Source: Candidatus Nitrosotenuis cloacae (GTDB lineage: Archaea; Thermoproteota; Nitrososphaeria; Nitrososphaerales; Nitrosopumilaceae). From it: 64,000 nucleotides of DNA. Made by a program: the position numbers and the translations under genes. The stretch is from the NCBI RefSeq assembly GCF_026768455.1, contig NZ_JAPPVQ010000005.1, positions 1-64,000 on the forward strand, read 5' to 3'. The number at the start of each line of letters is the position of its first letter. Position 1 is the stretch's first letter. Shown in pieces: positions 23,664 through 31,753 of this stretch. The notes beneath the pieces are model-generated. The model saw only the letters and a list, made by a program, of their open reading frames with translations, was not told the DNA's origin and did no database searches.

Positions 23664-25070
23664 TTGTCTCAAGTTCTTCATCCAATTGAGAAGACAATAA
23701 TCAAACTACTAAGGAATTCGCCAAATCTTACAGAACAGGAAATTGCAGAAAAAACAAATCTGCATCTGGACCAGACGCGACGCGGAATAGAATGGCTCAA
23801 GCTGAAGAGTCTTGCAAAAGTGGTGGAAAAAGAAGAATCGTTTGTAAAGCTTGGAAAGAACGGGCTTGCTGCAAAGCAGGAGGGACTGCCAGAAAGAAAG
23901 CTTGTCAATCTGGTCGCATCGCAGCCTGCATCGTTTGACGATCTGAGAAAAAAACTACTCGACGAAGTCAACATCGCAATTGCCAACGCAAAAAGAAACG
24001 ACTGGATATCGATTACAAAGTCTGATTCTGGAAACATCGTATCGATTAAGCAAAAGCCGGACCAGACAAACGAGGAAAAACTGATTGCTCAAATTGGCGA
24101 CGGAAGAATCCCGCTGGGAGCTATTGCCGATTCGGCGGCGTTAGAGTCGCTCAAAAAGAGGCCGGACTTTATTCTGATCGAGTCTGTAAAGTCGAGGACA
24201 GTGTCGCTTTCTGAGAATGCGAAAAACGTGGACACCGACGTGGCAGACGTTGGCGCAATAGATGTGGAAGCAGACGTTCCTCGAATCTACGCTGCAAGGA
24301 CGCATCCACTCAAGGACACGATAAACGAGATCAGGGAGGTCTTTGTGAGCTTGGGCTTTGCGGAGATACTTGGTAATTTTGCGCAGCCAAGCTTTTGGAA
24401 TTTTGACGCCCTGTTTACGCCGCAGGATCATCCTGCAAGGGAGATGCAGGACACGTTTTACATAAAGGACAAGTTGGCCGACAAGTTTGCCACACCTGCG
24501 CAGATAAGGCAGGTATCCGGCTCGCACAAGAAGGGATGGAAGTACGACTGGAGCATAGATGCAGCAAGGAGGATGGTGCTGCGAACACACACCACGTGCG
24601 TTACGATAAAGTATCTTGCGGAAAACAAGCCGGACGAGGCCCGCGTGTTCTCGCTTGGGCGCGTGTTCAGAAACGAGAAGGTAAGCTACAAACACCTAGT
24701 GGAGTTCAACCAGGTGGAGGGCATAGTGGTCGGAAGAAACGTCTCGCTGCGCGACCTGATGGGAATTCAGACAGAGTTTTACAAAAAGATGGGAATCAAC
24801 AAAATAAAGTTCTGGCCGACGTTCTTTCCGTATACTGAGCCGTCGCTTCAGACTATGGTGTACAACGAGAGACTGGACAAGTGGGTCGAACTGTTCGGCA
24901 TGGGAATATTCCGACCTGAGGTGACAAGGCCGTTTGGAATCACAAAGCCGGTGCTTGCATGGGGAGGTGGAATCGAGAGGATCGCGATGCTAAAGTACGG
25001 GCTTGACGACGTCCGCGAGTTTTACAACAACAATCTCAACTGGCTGAGGAGTGTACCAAAATGCCAGTAG
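23664..25070 (+). CDS. pheS: Phenylalanyl-tRNA synthetase alpha subunit
   Basis: A 468-residue class II catalytic subunit. The N-terminus carries two winged-helix domains (LTEQEIAEKTNLHLDQTRRGIEWL) typical of archaeal/eukaryotic PheRS alpha. The core shows HPLKDTINEIREVFVSLGF, FDALFTPQDHPAREMQDTFY, LRTHTTCVTIKYL, FSLGRVFRNEKVSYKHLVEF (motif 2) and LAWGGGIERIAMLKYG (motif 3). The TTG start fits the TATA spacing. Its end overlaps pheT by 10 bp. Confidence 0.96.
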   Translation: MSQVLHPIEKTIIKLLRNSPNLTEQEIAEKTNLHLDQTRRGIEWLKLKSLAKVVEKEESFVKLGKNGLAAKQEGLPERKLVNLVASQPASFDDLRKKLLDEVNIAIANAKRNDWISITKSDSGNIVSIKQKPDQTNEEKLIAQIGDGRIPLGAIADSAALESLKKRPDFILIESVKSRTVSLSENAKNVDTDVADVGAIDVEADVPRIYAARTHPLKDTINEIREVFVSLGFAEILGNFAQPSFWNFDALFTPQDHPAREMQDTFYIKDKLADKFATPAQIRQVSGSHKKGWKYDWSIDAARRMVLRTHTTCVTIKYLAENKPDEARVFSLGRVFRNEKVSYKHLVEFNQVEGIVVGRNVSLRDLMGIQTEFYKKMGINKIKFWPTFFPYTEPSLQTMVYNERLDKWVELFGMGIFRPEVTRPFGITKPVLAWGGGIERIAMLKYGLDDVREFYNNNLNWLRSVPKCQ

Positions 25071-26689
25071 TCACACTATACCTGAAAAGACTGGAAAAAC
25101 TCGTCGGGGCAAAGGCAAGCAGGATAGTAGACGCTCTCCCGTTTCTGGGACTGGACATAGAGGAGCAGACTCAGGAATACATCAGGGTGGAATATAGCCC
25201 CAACCGGCCGGACTATGCAACAGATGTCGGGGTGGCGTCAGGACTGCAGGGGCTGCTTGGGATAAGAACTGGTCTTGCAAAGTTTAGCGTAAAAAAGTCA
25301 AAGTTGTACTCGATAAAAGTCGACTCTGCTACAAAGAAGATCAGGCCGTGCATCTCAGGACTGGTCGCAAAAGGCGGCACACTTGATGATGAGTCCATAC
25401 GACAGCTGATTGCACTGCAGGAGGATCTTCACTTTGGCGTGGGAAGGCGTCGCAAAAAGGCGTCAATTGGAATCCACAACCTTGACGCAGTATCGTTTCC
25501 GCTGCTCTATACGGTAAAACCAAAGGACCACAAATTCGTGCCGCTTGCAACAAACGCCGAGATGTCCGTGCAACAGATTCTGGAAAATACTGATGTGGGG
25601 CGCGACTATGGCAAGGTGCTCGGGGAAGGCCACAAGGTGCCGATGATACTTGATGCATCAGGCAACACCGTTTCATTTCCGCCGATAATCAACTCGTCGC
25701 TTACCACCGTATCTACTTCGAATACCAATCTACTAGTGGAGGTGACAGGCAACGACCAGTCGGCAGTGGACGACTCACTTGCAGTTGTCGCATCAGCTCT
25801 TCACAATTTGGGATTTACGATATATGACGTTGTGATAAACTCAAAGAGCACATCATCTGCATTTGTCACGCGAATGATGGGACTTGATTCAGACCTGGTA
25901 AACCAGACGCTGGGACTGCACATGACGCCACAAAGCATCTGCACCTCGCTCAAAAAGTGCCGACTCGACGCCAAAGCTAGAGGCAAAAAGATCACATGCA
26001 CCATCCCGAGATTCAGGTTTGACATTCTGGGACCGATGGACCTCGTAGAAGAGGTGGCACTGGGGTATGGCATAAAGAATCTCGGGCCGACACTTCCAGC
26101 ATCCGCATCGGTTGGGCAAAAAAATCCGACAACTCTAAGACTTGATAGCATCAGTCAGGTGATGGTGGGCCTCGGGTTCACAGAGGCGCTCAACTCAGGA
26201 CTTACAAGCAAGCATACACTGTACGACAACTGCAAGCGAGACTCGACAGATATGATAGAGGTTGCAGAGTCAAAGAGTCAGGAACACACCATCCTGCGCG
26301 ACATGATACTTCCAGGATTGCTTGAGAACTTGTCGCGAAATGTACACGAGTCGTACCCTCAAAAACTGTTTGAGACTGGAACTGTTTTTTCCAAGGGCGC
26401 GCCAATCAAGGAATCTATCAGCATTGCGTGCGTCAGCGCCCACAAGGATACAGGGTACACGGAGATCAAATCGGTACTGCAGTCGTTGCTCAAGACTGAC
26501 TCTAACATAGAATGCATAACAAAGACTGCCGTAAATCCGATGTTTGCTGCAGGCAAGATGGCAGACGTGGTGATTAATGGGAAAAAGGTCGGCGTGGTAG
26601 GTGAGATAGATCCTACCGTTGCCGAGAATTTTAAGATGCGAGTCCCAATCTCCGGCTTTGAGATGGTGCTTTCCGACTCTGTGCTGTGA
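25061..26689 (+). CDS. pheT: Phenylalanyl-tRNA synthetase beta subunit
   Basis: A 542-residue beta subunit with EYSPNRPDYATDVGVASGL near the N-terminus, the B3/B4 editing region (FGVGRRRKKASIGIHNLDA, then MILDASGNTVSFPPIINS), the B5 domain (ITCTIPRFRFDILGPMDLVEEVALGYG) and a catalytic-like C-terminal domain. It is of the archaeal/eukaryotic (shorter) type, as expected. It overlaps pheS, so both come from one mRNA and form the alpha2beta2 enzyme. Confidence 0.95.
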   Translation: MPVVTLYLKRLEKLVGAKASRIVDALPFLGLDIEEQTQEYIRVEYSPNRPDYATDVGVASGLQGLLGIRTGLAKFSVKKSKLYSIKVDSATKKIRPCISGLVAKGGTLDDESIRQLIALQEDLHFGVGRRRKKASIGIHNLDAVSFPLLYTVKPKDHKFVPLATNAEMSVQQILENTDVGRDYGKVLGEGHKVPMILDASGNTVSFPPIINSSLTTVSTSNTNLLVEVTGNDQSAVDDSLAVVASALHNLGFTIYDVVINSKSTSSAFVTRMMGLDSDLVNQTLGLHMTPQSICTSLKKCRLDAKARGKKITCTIPRFRFDILGPMDLVEEVALGYGIKNLGPTLPASASVGQKNPTTLRLDSISQVMVGLGFTEALNSGLTSKHTLYDNCKRDSTDMIEVAESKSQEHTILRDMILPGLLENLSRNVHESYPQKLFETGTVFSKGAPIKESISIACVSAHKDTGYTEIKSVLQSLLKTDSNIECITKTAVNPMFAAGKMADVVINGKKVGVVGEIDPTVAENFKMRVPISGFEMVLSDSVL

Positions 26690-26758
26690 CGCACTGAAAT
26701 GTCTGCTTAATATTTGAGAAAGCACCACAACTCGTTGCCCTAAAAAGGCACACAGACG

Positions 26759-26903
26759 GACTGGAATGACTATGATGCTAAACCATGATTTCCGGGTCCA
26801 CCCAGGTGTGCGACATGGGGCATACCCCGGCCACAGAGCATATTTGAGGATTAGGCTAAAACCTTTGATAATATGTGAGTCAGTGCCGGGGTACATTCCA
26901 GTC
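26759..26903. ncRNA. Candidate structured RNA of about 145 nt bounded by a 10-bp stem
   Basis: GACTGGAATG (26759-26768) and CATTCCAGTC (26894-26903) are perfectly complementary and bracket a GC-richer insert in an intergenic region. The insert contains further hairpins: GGGG-CATA-CCCC (26817-26828) and CATATT...AATATG. A TATA-like CTTAATATTT lies upstream on the plus strand. On the minus strand a GCC/T-run/GGC terminator-like hairpin lies at about 26735-26752, so the direction is unclear. It does not match tRNA, 5S, SRP or RNase P signatures that I can recognise. Confidence 0.45.
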
Positions 26904-26940
26904 AAAGCAAATATTAGATTTGTACTAGGACTACCAACTG

Positions 26941-27348
26941 ATGGCATACTGGCTGTGCAAGCAGGAACCTAGCAGCTACAACTTGGACCGTTTGGAAAAG
27001 GAGAAAAAAACCGCGTGGGACGACGTGCACAACAATCTGGCGCTAAAGAATATGAGGCAAATGAAAAAGGGGGATCTCGCATTTTTCTACCACAGCGGTG
27101 ACGAAAAGCAGATTGTCGGCATAATGGAGATAGCATCCAAGGCGTATCCAAACCCAAAAGAAAATGACACCAGGTTCGTCACCATCGATGTCAGATTCAA
27201 AAAGCGACTAAAAAGACCGGTCACACTTGCTGAGATCAAAGCAGACAAGATGTTTCAGGACTGGGATCTCTTGCGGATCTCGCGACTGTCGGTGATGCCA
27301 GTACCCGCCCAGATTTGGAACAAAATAATCAAGATTTCCCAAAAATAG
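26941..27348 (+). CDS. EVE-domain protein
   Basis: A 135-residue protein starting MAYWLCKQEPSSYNLDRLEK, with WDDVHNNLALKNMRQMKKGDLAFFYHSG and a C-terminal LLRISRLSVMPVPAQIW, matching EVE-domain (PUA-like) proteins. These bind modified bases in nucleic acids and often occur in modification-dependent restriction systems, though stand-alone forms like this one are widespread housekeeping genes. The ATG is about 28 bp after a TATA-like AATATTAG, so it is leaderless. Confidence 0.88.
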   Translation: MAYWLCKQEPSSYNLDRLEKEKKTAWDDVHNNLALKNMRQMKKGDLAFFYHSGDEKQIVGIMEIASKAYPNPKENDTRFVTIDVRFKKRLKRPVTLAEIKADKMFQDWDLLRISRLSVMPVPAQIWNKIIKISQK

Positions 27349-27395
27349 GCGCCGCAATAGCTTTATTCATATATGCCAGAGTCTATAGTTTAGTC

Positions 27396-27635
27396 ATGGC
27401 GACAGCTTACGTTTTAATAAACTGCGAACTAGGATCTGAAGAAGCCATCATAAAGCAACTAAAGTCTCTTGATGGTGTAAAGGAAGTTCATGGCACTTTC
27501 GGTGCATATGACATCTTGGCCAAAATCGAGTCTCCGACCGTTGAGGCCCTACGTGAGACCATCACATGGAAGATTCGAAAAATCGAGAAAATTCGATCTA
27601 CCTTAACCCTGATGGGCATTGAGGGTCAATCGTAA
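27396..27635 (+). CDS. Stand-alone Lrp/AsnC ligand-binding (RAM) domain protein
   Basis: From ATG at 27396 a 79-residue protein, MATAYVLINCELGSEEAIIK, with GVKEVHGTFGAYDILAKIES and the C-terminal strand IRSTLTLMGIEG. This is the effector-binding RAM domain of Lrp/AsnC regulators without the HTH. Such proteins oligomerise and may sense amino acids or modulate full-length Lrp proteins. A TATA box (TTTATTCATATA) about 25-30 bp upstream supports the start. Confidence 0.85.
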   Translation: MATAYVLINCELGSEEAIIKQLKSLDGVKEVHGTFGAYDILAKIESPTVEALRETITWKIRKIEKIRSTLTLMGIEGQS

Positions 27636-27653
27636 TCACTCCTTTTTCTTGTC

Positions 27654-28217
27654 ATGCTACTCCATTTCATATTTGTCATAGACAAAGATGATCTAGGCAA
27701 GCGCACATGGGAGTTTGAGTACGTCAAGGAGATGGGCAGGTTTTACAAAAAATGGATCAAAGACACGTTCTCAAGGGACGTGGAGGTGCAATGCGACGAA
27801 ATGGTTACTCCAAAGCAGAGCCTCCTGCAGAGACTTGATATCAGCACGCTGACGCAGGATCACAGGGCAAGGGGTGAGGACATATTCCACTTCTATCTGT
27901 GTCACTTTAGGCCGATGTGGACTGACTGCACATGCGAGGGTTACTATGCGGAAAACTTTGGGATGACTTTGTGGGTCAAGCCAAAGGACAAGGACGACAT
28001 TTTATTTTTGGCGCAAAAAAACTGCACGACTGTGTCACATGAGCTGTCACACGAGTTTCTACGGCAAAACAAAGTGAAAAAACATGTGGAGCTTGTACAC
28101 GACGTCTGGCTAAAGCACACATTCAGTGATCTGCCTTTTGTGCAGTATGACAAAAACTCTGAGAGAACAGATACAGCCCCGTACTTTATGACACTTGATG
28201 CATCAAGCTTTGGGTAA
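27654..28217 (+). CDS. Putative zinc metalloprotease-like protein (HELSH motif)
   Basis: A 187-residue soluble protein with no recognised family. It contains VSHELSHEFLR (His129-Glu130-x2-His133), the H-E-x-x-H zinc-protease signature in a predicted helix, plus a histidine further on (HVELVHDVW) that could be the third ligand. It also has a Cys pair DCTCEG. The metallopeptidase idea rests only on this motif. It lies 19 bp after the RAM-domain gene on the same strand. Confidence 0.65.
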   Translation: MLLHFIFVIDKDDLGKRTWEFEYVKEMGRFYKKWIKDTFSRDVEVQCDEMVTPKQSLLQRLDISTLTQDHRARGEDIFHFYLCHFRPMWTDCTCEGYYAENFGMTLWVKPKDKDDILFLAQKNCTTVSHELSHEFLRQNKVKKHVELVHDVWLKHTFSDLPFVQYDKNSERTDTAPYFMTLDASSFG

Positions 28218-28264
28218 TTAGATAATCACCTACCGTTTTAATTTTCAGATGACGCAATGCGTTC

Positions 28265-28486
28265 ATGTTGAAATGTAAGGGAATATGTAAAACAAAATAC
28301 CGTGAGTCTCTGGGGCAAGTGTCGCTAAGGTACACCGGCGGACAGAAGAGGTGTGGCGTATGCGACGTCTACCTAAAGTGGGATGATTCTAAATGTCCAT
28401 GTTGCAACTCGATTCTGCACGTGAGGCCTAGACATTCGCGAGCTAAGGGAAAGTATTACGAGAACGAGGGGGTGCAGTGGCTTTAG
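28265..28486 (+). CDS. Small zinc-ribbon protein
   Basis: A 73-residue basic protein with two Cys pairs of ribbon type (RCGVCDVYLKWDDSKCPCCNS) and an additional CKGIC near the N-terminus. The tail (VRPRHSRAKGKYY) is basic, suggesting nucleic-acid binding. It is convergent with, and overlaps by 4 bp, the following minus-strand gene. No specific family. Confidence 0.7.
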   Translation: MLKCKGICKTKYRESLGQVSLRYTGGQKRCGVCDVYLKWDDSKCPCCNSILHVRPRHSRAKGKYYENEGVQWL

Positions 28487-29088
28487 CTGCACTTTGTGAC
28501 AGAGTAAATTCTGTTCTCAAAGTTTGCAGTCTTGATTTCCAATCTGTTTTCAGCATCTGACTTGCGGGTCTTGCTGAGTCTTTCTAGTTCCACCAGCGAT
28601 TCGCCCTTGAAGCCTACCGAAGTTCCAAATATTGCATCGGTGAGCATGGTGCCATGATCGCCTTTTTTGACATCATCTATTATTCCATAAAACTTGATTG
28701 CCTCCCTCTTTTGGACGGGGGTGCCAGTTGACTTGTTGAACGCAACCGCAATGTACATGCCGTTGTTCTTTACTGCGACTGGAACCTTGTGATTTTTCCC
28801 AGATGCGCCTGGGATGGATTCGTTAATCAAAATGTCGCACTTGTGGTACATGCTTGCCACGTAGGCGTAAAATCTGAAATCTGCAAACTTGCCTGCCACG
28901 TCACTTTCGCAGTCGATAAAGATTCGGTGCAGCATGGTGAGCGCCTCGTCATTCATGCTTTGAAGCCTGTCGTCGAGTCGGCCTCTTTCTAAAAGATTTG
29001 AGTTGCATTCTTTTGCAACCTTTTTCAAAATGAAATCAGGAAGATTGTAATTTTTCAGAGCGGCAATGAACGCGCCTGCCTGCGACAT
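28483..29088 (-). CDS. Hypothetical protein
   Basis: About 201 residues from ATG at 29088 (MSQAGAFIAALKNYNLPDFI). An in-frame extension to 29178 exists (MVYTNRCRSWYIFC) but looks less natural. Mixed alpha/beta, soluble: LDDRLQSMNDEALTMLHRIFIDCES, then VPVAVKNNGMYIAVAFNKSTGTPVQKREAIKFYGIIDDV, which reads like a central beta sheet. The pattern VAVKNN..YIAVAFNKS resembles a nuclease-like core, but no catalytic signature is firm. No function assigned. Confidence 0.6.
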   Translation of the reverse strand: MSQAGAFIAALKNYNLPDFILKKVAKECNSNLLERGRLDDRLQSMNDEALTMLHRIFIDCESDVAGKFADFRFYAYVASMYHKCDILINESIPGASGKNHKVPVAVKNNGMYIAVAFNKSTGTPVQKREAIKFYGIIDDVKKGDHGTMLTDAIFGTSVGFKGESLVELERLSKTRKSDAENRLEIKTANFENRIYSVTKCS

Positions 29089-29288
29089 GCCAAACGTGGG
29101 GAAACCTTTATTGACCAAACAGATTGCCTCCCGACGGCAGAAGATGTACCATGACCTGCACCTATTAGTATAGACCATTTTTGGCTTATAACTGTTAGCA
29201 AGTAGTTTGCTTTTGAATTATTTGGGATCACAATCTCTGACTTGATTTATAACTAATTATTGCGCTGTGTAGTTACTGGGAACCACAA

Positions 29289-31559
29289 ATGGAAATTGAA
29301 ACTACACCAAATCTCGTGCTTGATGTTTATAAAAAATTGGAACAGAATGTTTTGCAATTTAGAAACTCTGTCCGCAGACCGCTGACACTTTCTGAAAAGA
29401 TTCTCGTCGGACATTTGGCAGAGTTTGACTCTGCGGAATCAGAGCGCGGAAAGAGCTATGTATTTTTAAAACCTGACAGGGTCGCACTGCAGGATGTGAC
29501 GGGGCAGACCGTGATGCTGGAGTTCATGCAGGCAGGACTAAAGCAGGTAGGCCTTCCGACTACCGTACATTGCGATCACTTGATTCAGGCAAAGGTGGGT
29601 GCGGCAGAGGACACCAAGCTTGCAATATATGAGAACAACGAAGTCTACAAGTTTCTGGAATCTGCCGCAAGAAAATACGGGGCGGGATTCTGGAGGCCTG
29701 GGGCAGGCATCATCCATCAGGTGGTGCTGGAAAATTATGCGTTCCCGGGCGGTCTGATGATTGGAACCGACTCTCATACACCAAACGCCGGCGGACTGGG
29801 GATGATTGCAGTGGGCGTAGGGGGAATGGATGCAGCAGAGGTGATGGCGGGCATGCCGTGGGAACTCTTGTACCCAAAGAGAATAGGGGTGTATCTAAAG
29901 GGCTCGCTCAACGGATGGACTGCGCCAAAGGACATCATACTGTATGTGGCAGGACACCTGACTGTATCTGGCGGAACCAACGCGATAATTGAGTACTTTG
30001 GGCCGGGTGCAAAGACTATCAGCTGCACCGGCAAGGCAACCATAACCAACATGGGTGCCGAGATTGGCGCAACATGCTCGATATTTCCGTACGATGAGAA
30101 AATGGAGACGTACCTTAGGGCAACTGGAAGGGGCCAGATAGCAGATCTTGCAAACAAGCACAAGCACCTGCTCACGGAGGATCCAGAGGTGGAGCAGGAG
30201 CCTGCCAGGTATTTTGACAAAGTAATAGAGATTGATCTTTCAAAACTGGAGCCGCATATGGTCGGGCCGCACACGCCTGACTTGGCAAGGCCAATCTCAA
30301 AGCTTGCGGACGCAGTAAAGGAGAACAACTACATCGATGACATCTCTGTGGCACTCATTGGAAGCTGCACCAACTCATCATACGAGGACATGTCACGCGC
30401 GTCATCTGTCGCAAAGCAGGCAATGGAAAAGGGAATCAAGGCAAAGGTGCCACTGCTTGTAACTCCTGGCTCTGAACAGATCAGGGCGACAATTGAGCGG
30501 GACGGACAGATGCAGACGTTGCAAAATATCGGCGCAACAGTTCTTGCAAACGCGTGCGGTCCATGCATCGGACAATGGTCAAGACCTGAACTGAAAAAAG
30601 ACGAGCCAAACACCATCATTACTTCATTTAACAGAAACTTTCCTGGAAGAAATGATGGAAAAAGGAATACGATGAACTTTATCGCAAGCCCTGAGCTGAT
30701 AATAGCAATGTCGCTTGGCGGCAGGCTTTCGTTTAATCCTCTTACTGACGAGCTTACTGCAAAAGATGGAACAAAGTTCAAGCTGCAGCCGCCCGAGGTG
30801 GCACCCGATGTTCCGTCAGGTGGGTTCAAGCTTGGAACGGACGTCTATGTGGGACCTGCAAGCAATCCCGATTCCGTGGAGGTGCTAGTTGACAAAAACA
30901 GCACGCGACTGCAGCTTTTGGAGCCGTTTGCAAAGTGGGACGGACGAGATCTTGTCGACATGCCGATAATGGTAAAGGCAAAGGGCAAGTGCACAACTGA
31001 TCACATATCTCCCGCAGGGCCGTGGCTCATGTACAGGGGGCACTTGGACAGACTCAGCGACAACCTGCTCTTGGGGGCTGTGAACGCGTTTTCGGGCGAG
31101 GTCGGCAAGGGAATGAACACGCTTTCTGGCAGTGTGGAGCCGTTTCCAAGCATTGCGCGGCAGTACAAGGCAAAGGGTATGAAGTGGGTGGTAATAGGCG
31201 ATAACAATTATGGTGAGGGCAGCAGCAGGGAGCATGCAGCACTTACCCCAAGATTCCTTGGATGCGGCGCAGTGATTGCAAAGAGCTTTGCCAGAATACA
31301 CGAGACGAACCTCAAAAAGCAGGGACTGCTTGCGCTTACATTCTCCGACATGTCAGATTACGACAAGATTCTGGAAACTGACAGGCTATCTTTGGTGGAC
31401 CTGGACAAGATGGCAGAAGGCAAGCCGATCAAGTGCATCCTGCGACATGCGGACGGGACCACACACGAGATATCACTTTCCCACACATACAACTCGTCGC
31501 AGATAGAGTGGTTCCGCAAGGGATCCGCCCTGAACGTACTCAGGGAAAAAAACAGATAG
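29289..31559 (+). CDS. Aconitate hydratase
   Basis: A 756-residue aconitase with the iron-sulfur cysteines in GSCTNSSYEDM and ANACGPCIGQW, the substrate regions GTDSHTPNAGGLGMIAVGVGG and HISPAGPWLMYRGH, and the swivelling-domain GDNNYGEGSSREHAAL. It interconverts citrate and isocitrate in the TCA-type cycle. Length and order match the mitochondrial-like aconitase class. It has its own promoter region (TTTATAAC near 29244) and is monocistronic. Confidence 0.95.
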   Translation: MEIETTPNLVLDVYKKLEQNVLQFRNSVRRPLTLSEKILVGHLAEFDSAESERGKSYVFLKPDRVALQDVTGQTVMLEFMQAGLKQVGLPTTVHCDHLIQAKVGAAEDTKLAIYENNEVYKFLESAARKYGAGFWRPGAGIIHQVVLENYAFPGGLMIGTDSHTPNAGGLGMIAVGVGGMDAAEVMAGMPWELLYPKRIGVYLKGSLNGWTAPKDIILYVAGHLTVSGGTNAIIEYFGPGAKTISCTGKATITNMGAEIGATCSIFPYDEKMETYLRATGRGQIADLANKHKHLLTEDPEVEQEPARYFDKVIEIDLSKLEPHMVGPHTPDLARPISKLADAVKENNYIDDISVALIGSCTNSSYEDMSRASSVAKQAMEKGIKAKVPLLVTPGSEQIRATIERDGQMQTLQNIGATVLANACGPCIGQWSRPELKKDEPNTIITSFNRNFPGRNDGKRNTMNFIASPELIIAMSLGGRLSFNPLTDELTAKDGTKFKLQPPEVAPDVPSGGFKLGTDVYVGPASNPDSVEVLVDKNSTRLQLLEPFAKWDGRDLVDMPIMVKAKGKCTTDHISPAGPWLMYRGHLDRLSDNLLLGAVNAFSGEVGKGMNTLSGSVEPFPSIARQYKAKGMKWVVIGDNNYGEGSSREHAALTPRFLGCGAVIAKSFARIHETNLKKQGLLALTFSDMSDYDKILETDRLSLVDLDKMAEGKPIKCILRHADGTTHEISLSHTYNSSQIEWFRKGSALNVLREKNR

Positions 31560-31753
31560 TGTGGAATCTACCTGAGAAATAATCTATGCTTTCCTTGCCG
31601 TTGACCTTCTAGTTTTTTGATACTATGCCGTGCCTTTGGGCAATTGCGTTGCATCTGCCGCAGTAGGGTTTTAAAGGCATGGTTGTACGAACAGTTAGAA
31701 TTTGACTGCCTGTTGAAAACAGGATGAGATCAAATCGAAAATGGATGTAATTT

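Noticed and set aside
26766-26972. 68-codon ORF overlapping the inverted-repeat element
   Set aside because: It crosses the structured region and the EVE start, and the composition is not protein-like.
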